DNA from: Gnetum montanum
Lineage: Eukaryota; Streptophyta; Gnetopsida; Gnetales; Gnetaceae
DNA length: 64,000 nucleotides
Direction: 5' to 3'
Assembly: GCA_015680685.1 (NCBI GenBank)
Contig: MNCI01003975.1
Coordinates: 523,795-587,794 of the forward strand
Positions 47,381 to 58,889 of the stretch are shown in pieces; positions within the stretch are counted from its first letter, which is position 1; the number at the start of each line of letters is the position of its first letter. The notes under the pieces are model-generated. The model saw nothing but the letters and a program-made list of their open reading frames with translations, did not search any database and had not been told where the DNA came from. The position numbers were made by a program, and so were the translations under genes.

Positions 47381-47402
47381 AATATATATATATATATATA
47401 TA
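47381..47402. repeat. (TA)n microsatellite
   Basis: About 22 bases of alternating TA between the primer site and gag of ATH-5. Confidence 0.95.
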
Positions 47403-47426
47403 ATATTACACATTGAATAGACAATT

Positions 47427-49735
47427 ATGTCTCCTTCTTCTTACGAAAGTGCTTCACCACCTAGGTCCGATACAAGGAATAATTGAAGGCGTAGTACACA
47501 TGATGTTGATCCACTAGTACCCTAAAAATTTCATGTGGTATATGTTCATCCTGATGAGTATATACTAGACTTCACCTTTATCCTCCACTAAGATGAACAC
47601 TACATTGGCGAGATCTAGAAGATAACATTATGTTACCTCCTGATCATTTAGTCCCAAGCATGCTTCTTCGTGCTATCACATGAATTGGCATGCAACACTT
47701 ATAGGCAGAATATGTTGTGCATGTACATGACTCAAGAGAGTATCAACCCATGAAGGCACAACATCAAAGGGACTTACAATAGGAGAGACATCACAAGTCT
47801 ATGAAGGAAAAGTGGTCTCAGGATATCCCACATGTTGCAAGTGAAAATGAGGGTGGTGAACTTGCCTTAGGAGGTTTCCCACAAAACAATGTTCTCCCCA
47901 TTAACTTTGGTCAAGGGGTTGTGTATCAGAACCTGCATTCAGCCATCCATAACCTAGGTTTTGATACCAACAAACACAAAGGATCCAAAAAAGGAACACA
48001 CATGCATGATAAAGATGGACATGCTGATTGTAACTGCAATCGAGGCTGCAACCATTGAAGAGAAGGTAGCAGGCACCGCCATGGTGACGGTTCTCCTCCT
48101 TCTTCACCTTCATCATCTCCTTCACACTCACCTTTAGGATCTAGATGTAGTCATAGAGGAAAATACCATGAGTATAAATGTAGGCAAGGTGGGAGTCATA
48201 GACGAAATAGTTAGGAAATGGGACAAGGGCATTCTAGAGAATCATAGCACCGAAGAAGGGAAAGTAGGGAACAACATAGGCATCATAGATGCCATAGACG
48301 GGACAATCACGATGAACCCCTACTCACTACTCAAAGTCTACTAGACATATCTGAGGCTATTAGAGTTCCAACAAGGCACTAAAAAGATAGTAGGATCAAT
48401 AGATTAGACATGAACAATATCCCATGATTTTAAGGGGGATACAACGCTGATCCTCAAAATCATCTACAAGCATTTCATGATGCATGTGCCTTACAAAATA
48501 TAGAAAATGAATGGAAAAAACTAAAGTTGTTTCCATAGACACTAGTCAAAGAAGCGGAGAGGTGGTATCGGTCCTTAGAACTAAAATCCATTCGTAGGTG
48601 GAGTACCATGTTAGAATTGTTCAACGATAAGTACCAAATGTACTCCCAAGTGTTCAACCTGTGAAAGCAAATCCAAGGATGGAAACAAGGAGGACATGAA
48701 CCCTTGGATGCTACCATGGGCTGATATTATGCATTGTTACATCATTATCCTGGCCATGGTTATTCATAGAGGGATCAACTATGCCATCTTGTAGATGGGC
48801 TTAGGCATGAAACACGAAGAATCGTTGGGACTTATGACCAAGGAAGACTATCCAAGCTTAGGGTCCATCAAGTACAGAGATTATTGGAGAAAGTTGCTAA
48901 AGAGGAAGGTGAGCTAAGGAAAAGAGAGAGTGTGGAGGAATATAACAATGATCCTTCCCTCCAAAAGAAGGGAGTAAGATTTTGTGAGGATGGAGAAGAG
49001 TCACCACTCGAAGAGATGGTGAATAGGAAAACTTTGCCTATTCAAAAATTGGCATTAGAAGTATCGGCAAAGGTAGATCAAATGTGGGACTCCCTAGATA
49101 ATAGATTTCAAACCATTCTCAAAATAGTAGAGGAGTTTAGAGAGTAAGGTAGTGATTGCAAAAAGAGAAAAAAGAAAAACTAAATATGCATGTAACAACG
49201 GTAAGGGCAAAGTTGCTATCATTGAAGAGGTTGTGGATTCAGATACAAACAATGATAGTGGATGTGAGGTATGCCAATATGACCATCCTAAGGGATGTTG
49301 CCCTATAATCTCACATCTACAAGAGTTTGGGGTGCATGCACTCAACCCATGATTAAACAGATGGCAAACACCCTGAAGGTTACCTTATCCTCAAGGTAAC
49401 CCAAGATAGTTCCACCAACCCTTAAAGTATTATCCAAGTGGAACTCCACCACAACCAACTGAGTAGTATCAATAGTTGCAACACCCATAATCATGGGGAA
49501 TTCCACCACCACGGTAGCAATATTCTTACCGTCAACCTGATCCATATGGATATTACGTGCAGCAGCCAATCTCTCCACATGACTCTACTAGTCACATCAC
49601 TCCTCAACCTCACTACTAAGCCTATGAGTATTATAGGACTCATTCTCCTAGGGGTGATGTTCTACAAACATACCATTTTTCTCATCTAGCTGCATCTCTT
49701 CCACCCATAGCTCCATTACCACCTACTCTAGTTAT
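47427..49735 (+). pseudogene. ATH-5 gag
   Basis: ATG at 47427 starts M-S-P-S-S-Y-E-S-A. The frame then shifts to the one used at 47801-48058 (KWSQDIPHVA, GGFPQNNVLP, HSAIHN) and 48884-49147 (EGELRKRESVEEY, VRFCEDGEESPLEE, then a helical stretch). The capsid core between them (48300-48840) is readable with stops: DEPLLTTQSLLD, RLDMNNIP, AFHDACALQNIEN. A Cys/His knuckle reads CEVCQYDHPKGCCP at about 49264-49305, the nucleic-acid-binding part. A Tyr/Pro-rich tail leads into the protease. Confidence 0.85.
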
Positions 49736-50184
49736 GCAGGGTGAGCTCCCTACCCAATCGCAGCAATGTAACGCTAGAAGGGCTATTAACTCTCAATCGA
49801 CTGTTGGTTTTGATAATCGCATGAAGAAAAGACCTTTCTTTAGAACTAGTAGTTCGACTAAGTCCTTGCAACCACAAGTGGCTAATTCCTTAGATGCCTC
49901 ATTATCAATCAAAAATTTGGAACTCCCTTTAGACCAAACACCATGCCCAATGCATACATTTATGTTAACTCATGTTATCACCGATTGGATAAAAGCTAGC
50001 CATCTTCCTAGAAAATTCTTTGATCCTGGGAGTCCTCTTATATATCTATAGATCGCTAGGAATGAGCTGTGCAAAGCTCTTTTGGATTCAGGTTCTGGTG
50101 TCAACTTAATCTCTTAAGAAATGTACAAAGCTTGGAACTTTCCTCCACTAAAAAAGAGTAACATTTGTTTAGAGCTTGCCAACC
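49734..50184 (+). pseudogene. ATH-5 protease
   Basis: The frame 49734-50051 (105 codons) has KRPFFRTSSSTKSLQ, HTFMLTHVITDWIKASHLP and DPGSPLIYL. After a TAG it continues with ALLDSGSGVNLIS at 50077-50115, the only copy in the window with an intact D-S-G active site. It is cut at 50184 shortly after LELANQ. Confidence 0.83.
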
Positions 50185-50640
50185 AGTGTAATAGAGGAAA
50201 CAAAGATTAGATAAAGGTCAACCAAGGGGAAGTATAAGGCTAAAAATGGTCAATAAAGGCCACAATTATGCTAGTTTAAGGCCTTAGTGGCCATGATGCC
50301 AGTTTATAGTCTTGGTGAACTATGATGCCAATTTAAGGCTTTAGTGGACCATGGTCATATGGTGTCAAATGGTATTTAGGGAAGATCAAACCCCACTATT
50401 TGATACCATTTAGAGGCTAAAAAAAGGTAAATAAAGCTATAATAAGACAAACTACCAACATATAAGGCTATATAAAGGCCATAGAAGGTTAACAAGGTCA
50501 ACAAGGCAACATAAGTTTTAAAAAAACAAAAACATTACATAATAAGGCAAAAATTAAGCAAAAAAGGCTATATGTGATAAGATTTAGCTAATATAAGTAA
50601 AAAAAATGAAAAACTGATTATATTTTGCTAGTTTTAGGCC
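50185..50640 (-). other. TAT-A sequence right of ATH-5, including 29-bp minisatellite (50271-50357)
   Basis: Resumes Tat homology: TGTAATAGAGG...AAAGGTCAACCAAGGGG pairs with 62485-62530 of TAT-B. Three units of exactly 29 bp (50271-50299, 50300-50328, 50329-50357) of the form AGTTTAAGGCCTTAGTGG(A/C)CCATGATGC. Non-coding. Confidence 0.75.
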
Positions 50641-53600
50641 ATAGCAGGCCATGTTTTGAGGCTACAAGGCTATTAGGTGAGTTCAGGCATCAATTAGGGT
50701 TGTTTCCAGGCTGTTTGGACCAAAAAATCAAGTGTTTTGAGGCTTTCATGTTAGGCTTAGCATGGAAACAAGGATCCTTAGTATGGATACTAAGGAAAAT
50801 AGGTGTTAGGATGCTTAGAGGTCCAAAATTAGGGTTTTGGGACCTTCCCAAGGTAGTGCAGGGTCAGATCTATCAAAATTGGGCACTTCGAAGGTCTGTA
50901 AAGGCAAAAAAGTAGGTCTTGAATTCTTCCACCTTTGTTTCCATGCTAGCCAACATGGAAAAAAGGGGTTTAGTATGGAGAACCAAAATCAAAGTAAAAA
51001 TAAGATCAAACATGGTCAAACTAGTAGCTGGAGTCAAGATCTAGAACTTGTGCATCTCCCAGCTTTGTTTTGAAGCAATTTGAGGTCATTTTAAGTGTCA
51101 ATAGATGTCAAAATGGCTTCCCCCCTTTTTCCATGCTGGGCATAATATCCTCAATGTGGAAAAATATGGGGACACTTATCTTATGAATTTAGAATGATTT
51201 GGAGGCACTTTGACAAGGTTTCTATGTCCCTAGGGCTATAGACTTTGATTCTGGAAGTTTCTAGCTAATTTTGAACATGTTTGAAGGCTGTTTAAGGGCA
51301 CTTAAGGTCTTTTTCCTTTGTTTCCATATTGGGGGAGTTACTTTAGCATGGAAGAATGGGGGAATAAATTTTTGAGGTTGAAATGAGGTCAAGTAAGCAA
51401 AATCTTGAGGCTATGATGTCTTTGGCTTTTCTAGTGTAGATATTTGGCTTATGGGAGTGTCATGTTGCCTTCAAAAGTGGAAAAGTAGCTTTTCCCCTTT
51501 TTTCCACACTAGGGGAAGTTACGCTAGCGTGCAAGAAGTAAGAGTCCTAGATTTAGAAAAATTCAGATCACAATCGATTGTGCATGTTACCCCAGAGTTG
51601 CCAAGGTCAAGGGTTATGGATGCATGTCAAAATTTAGTAGTTTTGGACATTCCTAAGAGGGTTTTTTTGCTTCCCCGCCTTTTATCATGTTGGAGATAAA
51701 GATCTAAGCATGGAAAACTAGGAGAAACCACCTTTTGGCCAGTTGGGATTAGTCTTTTGAAGTTTAAGGACTCTAATAGTTACTACCAACATTCTAGAGT
51801 GTATGAAAGGTCATTTATTGTCATTATGAGGTGTTTAGAAGCCCCAAACATGTCCTACCTTGAGTTTCTATGCTAGGGATACCATCCTCAACATGGAAAA
51901 AGGGATCCCCAACGTAAAAAACCATGCAACTTAGATCTAGGCCAATTTTAACCTTAATCAATTATGCATGTCAGCCTCTAGGGTTACTAGGGCCAAGGAC
52001 TAGGGTTAGTTTTGGTAATTTTGAATATTTTGAAGTGTTTTTTGTGCTCCCCACTTTTTCCAACCTAGGGTGGAGAGCTCAACATGGAAAACAAGGGGGA
52101 ATGGATTTTTGACCTTCTAACATTAGTTTCTTAAAGTTTGAAAGCTTCAAATGATGTTGGTAGGGTCCTAGCATGCATGCAAGTTCAGTTAATGTTGTTT
52201 TGAGGTCATTATAGATTCCAAATATGTTTTCATCTTGATTTCCACACTGACCATCATGGAGGGGGGAATTCACAGTGTGAAGGCATCATAAAACTCAGAT
52301 CTAGCCTAGTTTTAACTTCAATTAATCATGCATGTCAACTTTTGGGATTGCTAGTGTTGAGGACTAGGGTTTGGAGTCAAGACTGGTATTTTGTAGGGTT
52401 TTAAGTGGTTTTTGAGCTTTACCCTCTTTTTCCACATTGGGGATAGTATGCCCAACATGAAAAATTTGGGGGAAATAGATTTTCATGATTTTGCATCATT
52501 TTTGATCATGCATGTAGGTCCTTGAGGTTGTTAGTGGCATTGGTCAATGCTTGGTGTTAAAATTTTGCTATTTTGAAGGTTGATGAGTGGTATTTGAGCT
52601 TCCCCACCTTTTTCCATGCTAGGGCTTCCATGCTCAATGTGGAAAATTAGGGGGAAAGATTTTTTATGACTTTCAGTCATGCACGTAGGCTTCCAAGGTT
52701 ACCAATATCGATTGCTGCTACTTAATGTTAAAATCTGGTTATTTCAAGGGTTACTAGGTAAGTTTTGGGCTTCCCCCTTGTTTCCATGCTAGGGCTTTTA
52801 TGCTTAGCATGGAAAATTTGGGGAAGCTTTTTGATCATTTTTTGTCACTTTCGATTATGCATGTAGGCTTCCAAAGTTGCCGGTGTTGACTGATGCTACT
52901 TGATGTCAAAATTTGATTGTTTCAAGGGTCACTAGGTAATTTTTGTGCTTCTCCCCTTTTTCCACATTGGTGCTTCCATGCTCAACTTGGAAAATTGGGG
53001 GGAAATATTTTTGATAATTTTTTGTTACTTTCAATCATGCATGCAGGCTTCTAAGGTTGTCATTGTCAATTGTTGCTACTTGATGTTAAAATTTGGATGT
53101 TTCAACGGTCACTGGGCAATGTTTGGGCTTCCCCCAATTTTTCCAAGATGGGGCTTCCATGCTCAATGTGGAAATTAGGGGGAAAACTTTTTGGCCCTTT
53201 TATGATCAATCTAACTATGCATGAGTGTCCACAAGATTGCCCATGTTGGCCATCAGTGCCTAAGGTCAAGATGTCATTCTTTTGAAGGTTGTAAGGGGGT
53301 TTTTAGGCTTCCCTCCCTTTTTCCATGCTAATGATGAAAGGCTTAGCATGGGATAGGTCTCCCTTAATCAAGAAAGTTAGATCTAGTTGAGATCAATAGC
53401 TGATTAAATATGCATGTCAACCTCTGAGGTTGTCGATGTCGATAGTCAATGTTGGGTGTTAAGATTTGATAATTTGGATGCTTCTAAGTGCCTCATGCAA
53501 TCTCACCATATTTTCCATGCTAGGCATGGTGGTCCCAACATGGATGATAATTTTGAGCCATATTTAACCAATTTTGGGGCTTTTGAAAGCTCTAGAGGAT

Positions 53601-53940
53601 TTTGGCAGGGTTAAGGGGTCATTGAGCATTAAGAAATGGTTATTAGGTCATCAATTTAGGTCATTTCTTGCTTCCCCCATCTATCCACACTGAGGGTGAG
53701 AGGCTCAACATGGAATAAGCTTTCTCTAGTGTGGAAAACACCAAATCCTAGATTTCAACCAGCTTTGACTAGGTCTGGTGGGATTGCAAGGCTATTGGAG
53801 ATGCTTGGAGGGGTTCTGGATCATGTGGGGTCCACTTTGAGGTCAAACTTATGCTAGATGATGTTGGGAGGCAAGAGTGAGTGTTAGCCTCCTTCTTCCA
53901 TGTTGGGCACTACTACCCTAGCATGGAAATCCATGGTGTT
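50640..53940. repeat. Array of about 185-bp units with TTTCCATGCTA / TAGCATGGAAA hairpins (TAT-A)
   Basis: The hairpin's left arm occurs at 50743, 50938, 51128, 51321, 51501, 51681, 51865, 52057, 52239, 52429, 52611, 52781, 52959, 53140, 53320, 53512, 53682 and 53895: 18 positions with a mean spacing of 185 bp (range 170-213). Each is followed 20-30 bases on by the complementary arm (for example TTTCCATGCTAG...TTAGCATGGAAA at 52781). Other parts of the unit also recur: GCATGTAGGCTTCCAAGGTTG, TGTCAAAATTTG.TTGTTTCAAGG, and GGCTTCCCCC before the hairpin. Short open frames within it are not conserved between units. Confidence 0.92.
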
Positions 53941-54475
53941 TAGCCTTCCTCATGTCTTACCTACTTTTGGAAATCTGGGGTTGAAAAAGGTAGGTTTGGG
54001 CTATCAAAAATAGAAAAATATTTGTAATTCTAATGAATTTGTAAAATAATAGGCATGTTTCCATGATGGTTATGGTATTCCCCATGTGGATGCATGGGGT
54101 TAAGGTTTCCATAATTTTTTAAGTGTCAAAATTGGTAAAAATCTTAGCATTGATGTAAGTTTTGATTAAAAGTGAGGGTGCAAGGTGGGGTCCACAACCC
54201 AAAAGTTTAAAATTTTGAAAAGTGAAGTTGTTTTCCACCCAAAACCAACATGAACTAGACTTTTCCCCCTAGCACTTTTGTGCACTTGTAGTTATGATGC
54301 ACTGAATTGGTAGCTAGGTTTTCAAGGTGTGCGTTTAGGTTTTAGATGAGTTTTGTATGTCGAATTTTGTAAGTTTTGATTACAACTATCATTCTATAGC
54401 AATAACACATTGAAGGAGAGCTTTGGTAGAGGTTCTTATGGTAGCCACAACCAATTCCCAGCATGGAAGCTTGTA
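53941..54475. other. Right end of TAT-A, no gene
   Basis: No further array unit, no LTR copy and no reading frame. The boundary with ATH-6 is placed near 54475, where protease/RT-linker homology begins. Confidence 0.4.
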
Positions 54476-56700
54476 CACTAGTCGATTGTTGTTCCACATA
54501 GATAAGTAGAAAATCTTGTAACCACCATTAGTGTCTAGTCCTATCCTAAAAATTTCTTAGTTATTCAAGTTGGGTAGAATAAAGAAGAGTTCCCTATTAT
54601 TATGAAAAGGGCATGAATTAGCACCATTGATGCAAAGTTAGGAAAATGGATTTATCCTTGGAAAGTTTTGAGGAGGATGAAAGAGGAGCCATATAGAAGT
54701 AAAGAGTTTGTGGATTGCATACAACAATATGGGGTGCAATTGCATTCAAAAATTATGGGCCATAAGGCAGAATTACATCACACCATGTAGAAATTATATT
54801 TAAGATGTGTATGTCCAATAGTGCTTTTATGTAGAAACCACCAAATAAAAAGGTACCCAGTGGCTAATTGATGAGACAAAATAAATATCAGATATATGTG
54901 TGAAATCAGTTGAGAATCATAAGAACATATGTCAAAGAAATAGATATGATAGAATAGATAAAAAGACAAGTTTCCTATACTAAGCCTCAACAAGAAGACG
55001 ATATTAAATGGGAAAAGCTGGAAAGTTCTAATAAATTTGAGGCAAAACCCTTAGAACTCAAAATATTAACAACTCTACTAGAATATATTTTTCTAAATAA
55101 TGAAAACCTAGTAATTATTAATGTCAATTTAGATTAAAAATAGAAATAAATTTACTTAAGATTATAAATAAATGGTCAACAACTTTTGCATGGCCTTATG
55201 ATGAGATAACTTGTAAAGATCCATGTATTTACTAACATCATATCTATACAAATCTAGCAATTAAACCATACCACCAAACTCAATGCATAATGAGTTAAAA
55301 AATCAAGTAAGTGATTAAACAAGAGTTAGAAAAATTAGACTAAAATGGGTTCATCTATCTAATAGTAGATAGTGAATGAGTATTTTCATTAGTCATTGTT
55401 TCTAAGAAGGGTAGCAAGTGGAGGATTTATATCAATTTCAAATTACCCAATGTGGTAACACTTAAAGATCATTTTTTTTCATTAACCAAGTCTTAGATAC
55501 CATTGTAAAAAATTAGTATTACAGTTTTCTAAATGAGTATAGTGGATATAATCACATGTGTATCACACCAAAATATCAAGAGAAAAATACGTTCATCAAC
55601 TCAGGTGGAAAGTTTACCTATAGAAAAATACCATTCAAACTTTATAATTCTCCTACAACATTCAAAGACTTGTGCTTAGTATATTTTAAAATAAGATTGG
55701 TAATAGAGTCAAAGTATTTATGGATGATTTTTCTACTTATGGACATAACTTTGAGTAAACCTTGAATTAATTAGAAAAGGGTTTTAAAGGATGTATACAA
55801 ACAAATCTGAAGCACAATTGGCAAAAGAGTCGTTTAATGATCCAAGAAGAACTAGTTCTAAAACCCAAAGTATCTCAACAAGAAATTGAGATAAATCTTG
55901 ATAAAATAAGAGTCATCTAAAACATTATCCAAAGATAATAAATAATTAAGGATGTTAGATCATTTTTTGGTTATACATGGTACTATAAGACATTCATTTA
56001 GAATGTTTTAAAAATGAAAAAACTACTTGGGAAACTAATGAAAACAAATGCACAATTCATTTATTTAGAAGAGCATGAAAAGACATTTGAGAGTCTAAAA
56101 TAGAAATTAATCATGAATTTAATCTTAAGGATTTAGATTGGTCAAGACCTTTTCACATTATTATGGATGCTTCAGTTATGTGCTAGGAGTAGTACCTAAT
56201 TAAATGATTAGAAAAGATCTTATTATTTTCTACACTAGTCATAGCATCGTTGAAGCAAAACTTAGCTATACCACTACAAAAAAGGAGCTTATGGTTATGA
56301 TGTAAGCACTTGAGAAGTTTAGATGTTATATGCTCAGTTATCTATTCTACATCCACACTAACCATAATGTAATCAAATTCCTAGTGAACAAACTAGCTTT
56401 CAACCCAAGAGTAATCATATGACTCATGATATTATAATAATTTAACATCACCATGATTGGAAAAAATGGAATAGTATTTGTGACTACTTTTAACCATCAA
56501 CATTGTCCTCTTCCTCATGATGAAAATAATAAGGATGAGGGTTTTTTCAAACTCGAGTTTAGAAGTTTGCTAGTCTTTAGAAATACTAAAGCCCCAATAC
56601 CTTCAAATTAACTCAGTAGTTATAGAGAAAATCATGTGTTTTGGATTATCATTAAGTACTAATTGCATAATATTTCGTACTAAGAGGTAAATAGATAAAA
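54476..56700 (+). pseudogene. ATH-6: Athila pol fragment (linker, RT, RNase H)
   Basis: Plus-strand remnant with neither LTR nor gag. The linker (54500-55330) parallels ATH-3 36990-37790, so it is a separate copy rather than a continuation of ATH-3. The RT follows: KKGSKWRIYINF at 55405-55440, a degraded DGYSGYNQ block near 55530-55560, the FTYRKIPFKLYNSPTTF segment in an open frame at 55556-55765, and a catalytic region now reading L-W-M-I-F in place of F-M-D-D-F. The thumb and RNase H (to about 56480) are readable only in pieces. Heavily AT-rich and broken in all frames. Confidence 0.78.
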
Positions 56701-57211
56701 GCACCTTTATCAAAAGATTTAGCCATCTTTACTTTATTTTGTGAGTAAAATTTTCCTTTATATCAAAGCTACCAAATCTATGTAGTCTAGATTATATACT
56801 ACCTATGCAATCTAGCCTTTCATCTAATGCTTAAGTGAGATTCCACAAAATCTATTATCAATCTTTCCTAGAGAAAGAATTGCATAAGAAAAATTAGAAA
56901 CATAGCAATATACAATGGATTTTAGAAAGAAAAATAGTAGAATTGCATAGAATATTAAACATTAAAATGAGATATTATTAACATGAGAAAACACTTTTAA
57001 AAAACTAAAGATTTTTTGAATCAGAAAACCATATAAAAAATTGTTAAATCCTTAGGCTCAAAATAGCAATTTGAAATAAGGATACTATCAAAATGTGTAA
57101 ACACTTTGAAAAGAAACTAAAGCTATTTTAAAGCCAATCAATAATCACCAATAATTGCTAAACCTAGAGCTATTCAAGCAATTTAAATAATTTCAAGAAT
57201 AAAATGCCAAG
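56701..57211. other. AT-rich spacer, nothing recognised
   Basis: No reading frame or repeat shared with the rest of the window could be identified before the TAT-B LTR. Confidence 0.5.
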
Positions 57212-58657
57212 TGTTGCAACCAAAAACCTTGATTGCTGGAACGAGAAAACCAAGGATCCTCAGTGCAAGTAGTTCCTCGACCTTGAATCCCTAGGGCATT
57301 CATGATAAAGATGGGATTTGGGGCATCCTAGTTGGTCTGGAAAATCAACCAAGGACTTGGGAGATGGAAATTGTGGAGATATGAATAGATCTAAATAATG
57401 CACAAATAATAACTTTAATTTTCTTGAACACAAAACTCAAAACTCAAACCTCAAAACTCAAACCTCAAAACTTTCTTAAGAAAAGAATAAAGAATAAGTT
57501 AGAGAAATTTGTACAAATGGTGCCTACATGAGCAAAAATGGGGGGTTCACTTGTGCAAGAGTTCAAAGCCCATTGAAGTTGATGTGTTGTTCTCTACGAT
57601 CTAGGTGCTAAGCCACTCTTGATGCTATTGAACCTTCCTTCATTGTTGTAAGCTTGGATCTACAAGTTGGGTCACTCAAGGCTATAATGCTTCCACACTG
57701 GGGTTCAAGGGAATGCAAGTATGAGAACTTGCAAGAGCTCTTGAGTTCTTGAAAATGCCCAAAGTGTGAAATTATGAAAAATGGTTAAACTTTGGTGAGA
57801 ATTTTCTTGTCAAGATATGCTCCACTTTGTCCAAAATGCCAAGCTTGTAAATGATGTTGAGGTTTAGCTTTTATAGGGGTTTTTTCAAGCCATGAATCAG
57901 GTTGCAAACTAGCTATGATTAGGCTACAAATTAGCTATGCAATAGTTGCAAATTGGCTACAAATTTGATGTAATTTTGCTACAAACTAGCTATCAAATTT
58001 ACATGAAATGGGCACCCAAATTTGGAGGGGTTACTAAATATAGTAAGTGCTTCCCCACATGGCCATTCTATTTACTAAAAATAGTAATTGAGGCATCCCT
58101 TCCATGCTGGAGATGAATCGTCCACATTGTGCTCTCCACCATGCTTGTTGAAGTGGCTAGTCAAACTTTCCAAGCTAGGGGAAAACTTTCCAGGTTGGGG
58201 AAAAACTTTCTAAGTTAAGGGAGAAAGTTTCCAAGCTGGGGGAAAGTTTCCAAATTGTACATTTGGTCTCCATGTTGAAGGGGGAAAAGTCTCCAAATCC
58301 CCCATCCTTCCACATTGGGGGTAGGTGAGATCTACTTCTTGTAGGTGTTTCCAGTGTAGAAAAATGTGAACCCCCCCATAAAACCCATCAAATCACCTTT
58401 TTTGGCATTCCAAAAGGCATTTTTGACCCCCTGCCCCTTGCAAGCCCAAATATAGATACTAGGTAATATTTTTCACTTGGGGAATGAGGCTTTAACCACT
58501 TATGAAGCATTTTTAGCCCCAAAAGTATAAACTATGTGAAATTGCCCATTACGGATTAAAAATTTCACATTTACAATGAAATTTTGCCTTAAGTTTCATG
58601 GGGTGAAAACTACATGATGAAGCTTGATTATAACAGGAAAAATTTTGTGATGTTTCA
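57212..58657 (-). repeat. TAT-B 3' LTR
   Basis: 1,446 bp: TGTTGCAACC... to ...GATGTTTCA on the plus strand, so TGAAACATC...GGTTGCAACA in element orientation. Aligns with 38859-40536, which has about 230 extra bases. Several TTTCCAAGCTGGGG-type blocks at 58160-58260. Confidence 0.85.
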
Positions 58658-58710
58658 ATGGCCCCTCTTTGTTGGTGCCTGGAGGATTGACCCAAGAGGC
58701 ACCGACAAAG
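58658..58710 (-). promoter_or_regulatory. TAT-B polypurine tract with overlapping inverted repeat
   Basis: Minus strand CAAAGAGGGGCCAT beside the LTR. TTTGTTGGTGCCT (58668-58680) pairs with AGGCACCGACAAA (58697-58709) with one G-T-type mismatch, so the tract can fold into a 13-bp stem. Confidence 0.75.
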
Positions 58711-58791
58711 AATACAAAACATCACTACATATTATAACATTATAATGCATACAAAACACATGAGAATCAAGCTATATAGGTCACCAATGTT

Positions 58792-58879
58792 GCTATTTTT
58801 AGGCTATGGCAAGCCATGGTACCAATTTCAGGCCCTAGTAGGCCATGTTTGCTAGTTTAAGGTTGTAGTAGATCATTGA
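58792..58879. repeat. 29-30-bp minisatellite beside the TAT-B integrase end
   Basis: Three units (58792-58821, 58822-58850, 58851-58879) of the same family as 62580-62745. Confidence 0.78.
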
Positions 58880-58889
58880 AAGTAGGCTC

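Larger units (their letters stand above)
46466..50184 (+). mobile_element. ATH-5: truncated Athila-lineage element
   Basis: Plus strand. LTR 46466-47289, primer site, gag and protease, then sudden loss at about 50184 within the region after the protease (KKSNICLELANQ), where Tat sequence resumes. A close relative of ATH-1: shared KWSQD.P gag start region and U3 palindromes. Confidence 0.82.
38859..54475 (-). mobile_element. TAT-A: Tat/Ogre-lineage element, interrupted and lacking RT
   Basis: Minus-strand element in two parts (38859-42814 and 50185 to about 54475) around ATH-4 and ATH-5. Compared with TAT-B, the left part corresponds to 57212-60916 and the right part starts at the equivalent of about 62485, so roughly 1.57 kb holding the RT is missing. 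It contains the LTR (38859-40536), a 29-bp minisatellite, integrase, part of RNase H, a second minisatellite and an 18-unit array of about 185 bp. No 5' LTR is visible at its right end. Confidence 0.75.

Noticed and set aside
50625-53614. Short open frames in the 185-bp array
   Set aside because: They are in different frames from unit to unit and are not kept in the matching units of TAT-B, so the array is non-coding.
50640-53940. CRISPR-like repeat array
   Set aside because: Units are about 185 bp, degenerate along their whole length and without spacers, in a plant retrotransposon context.
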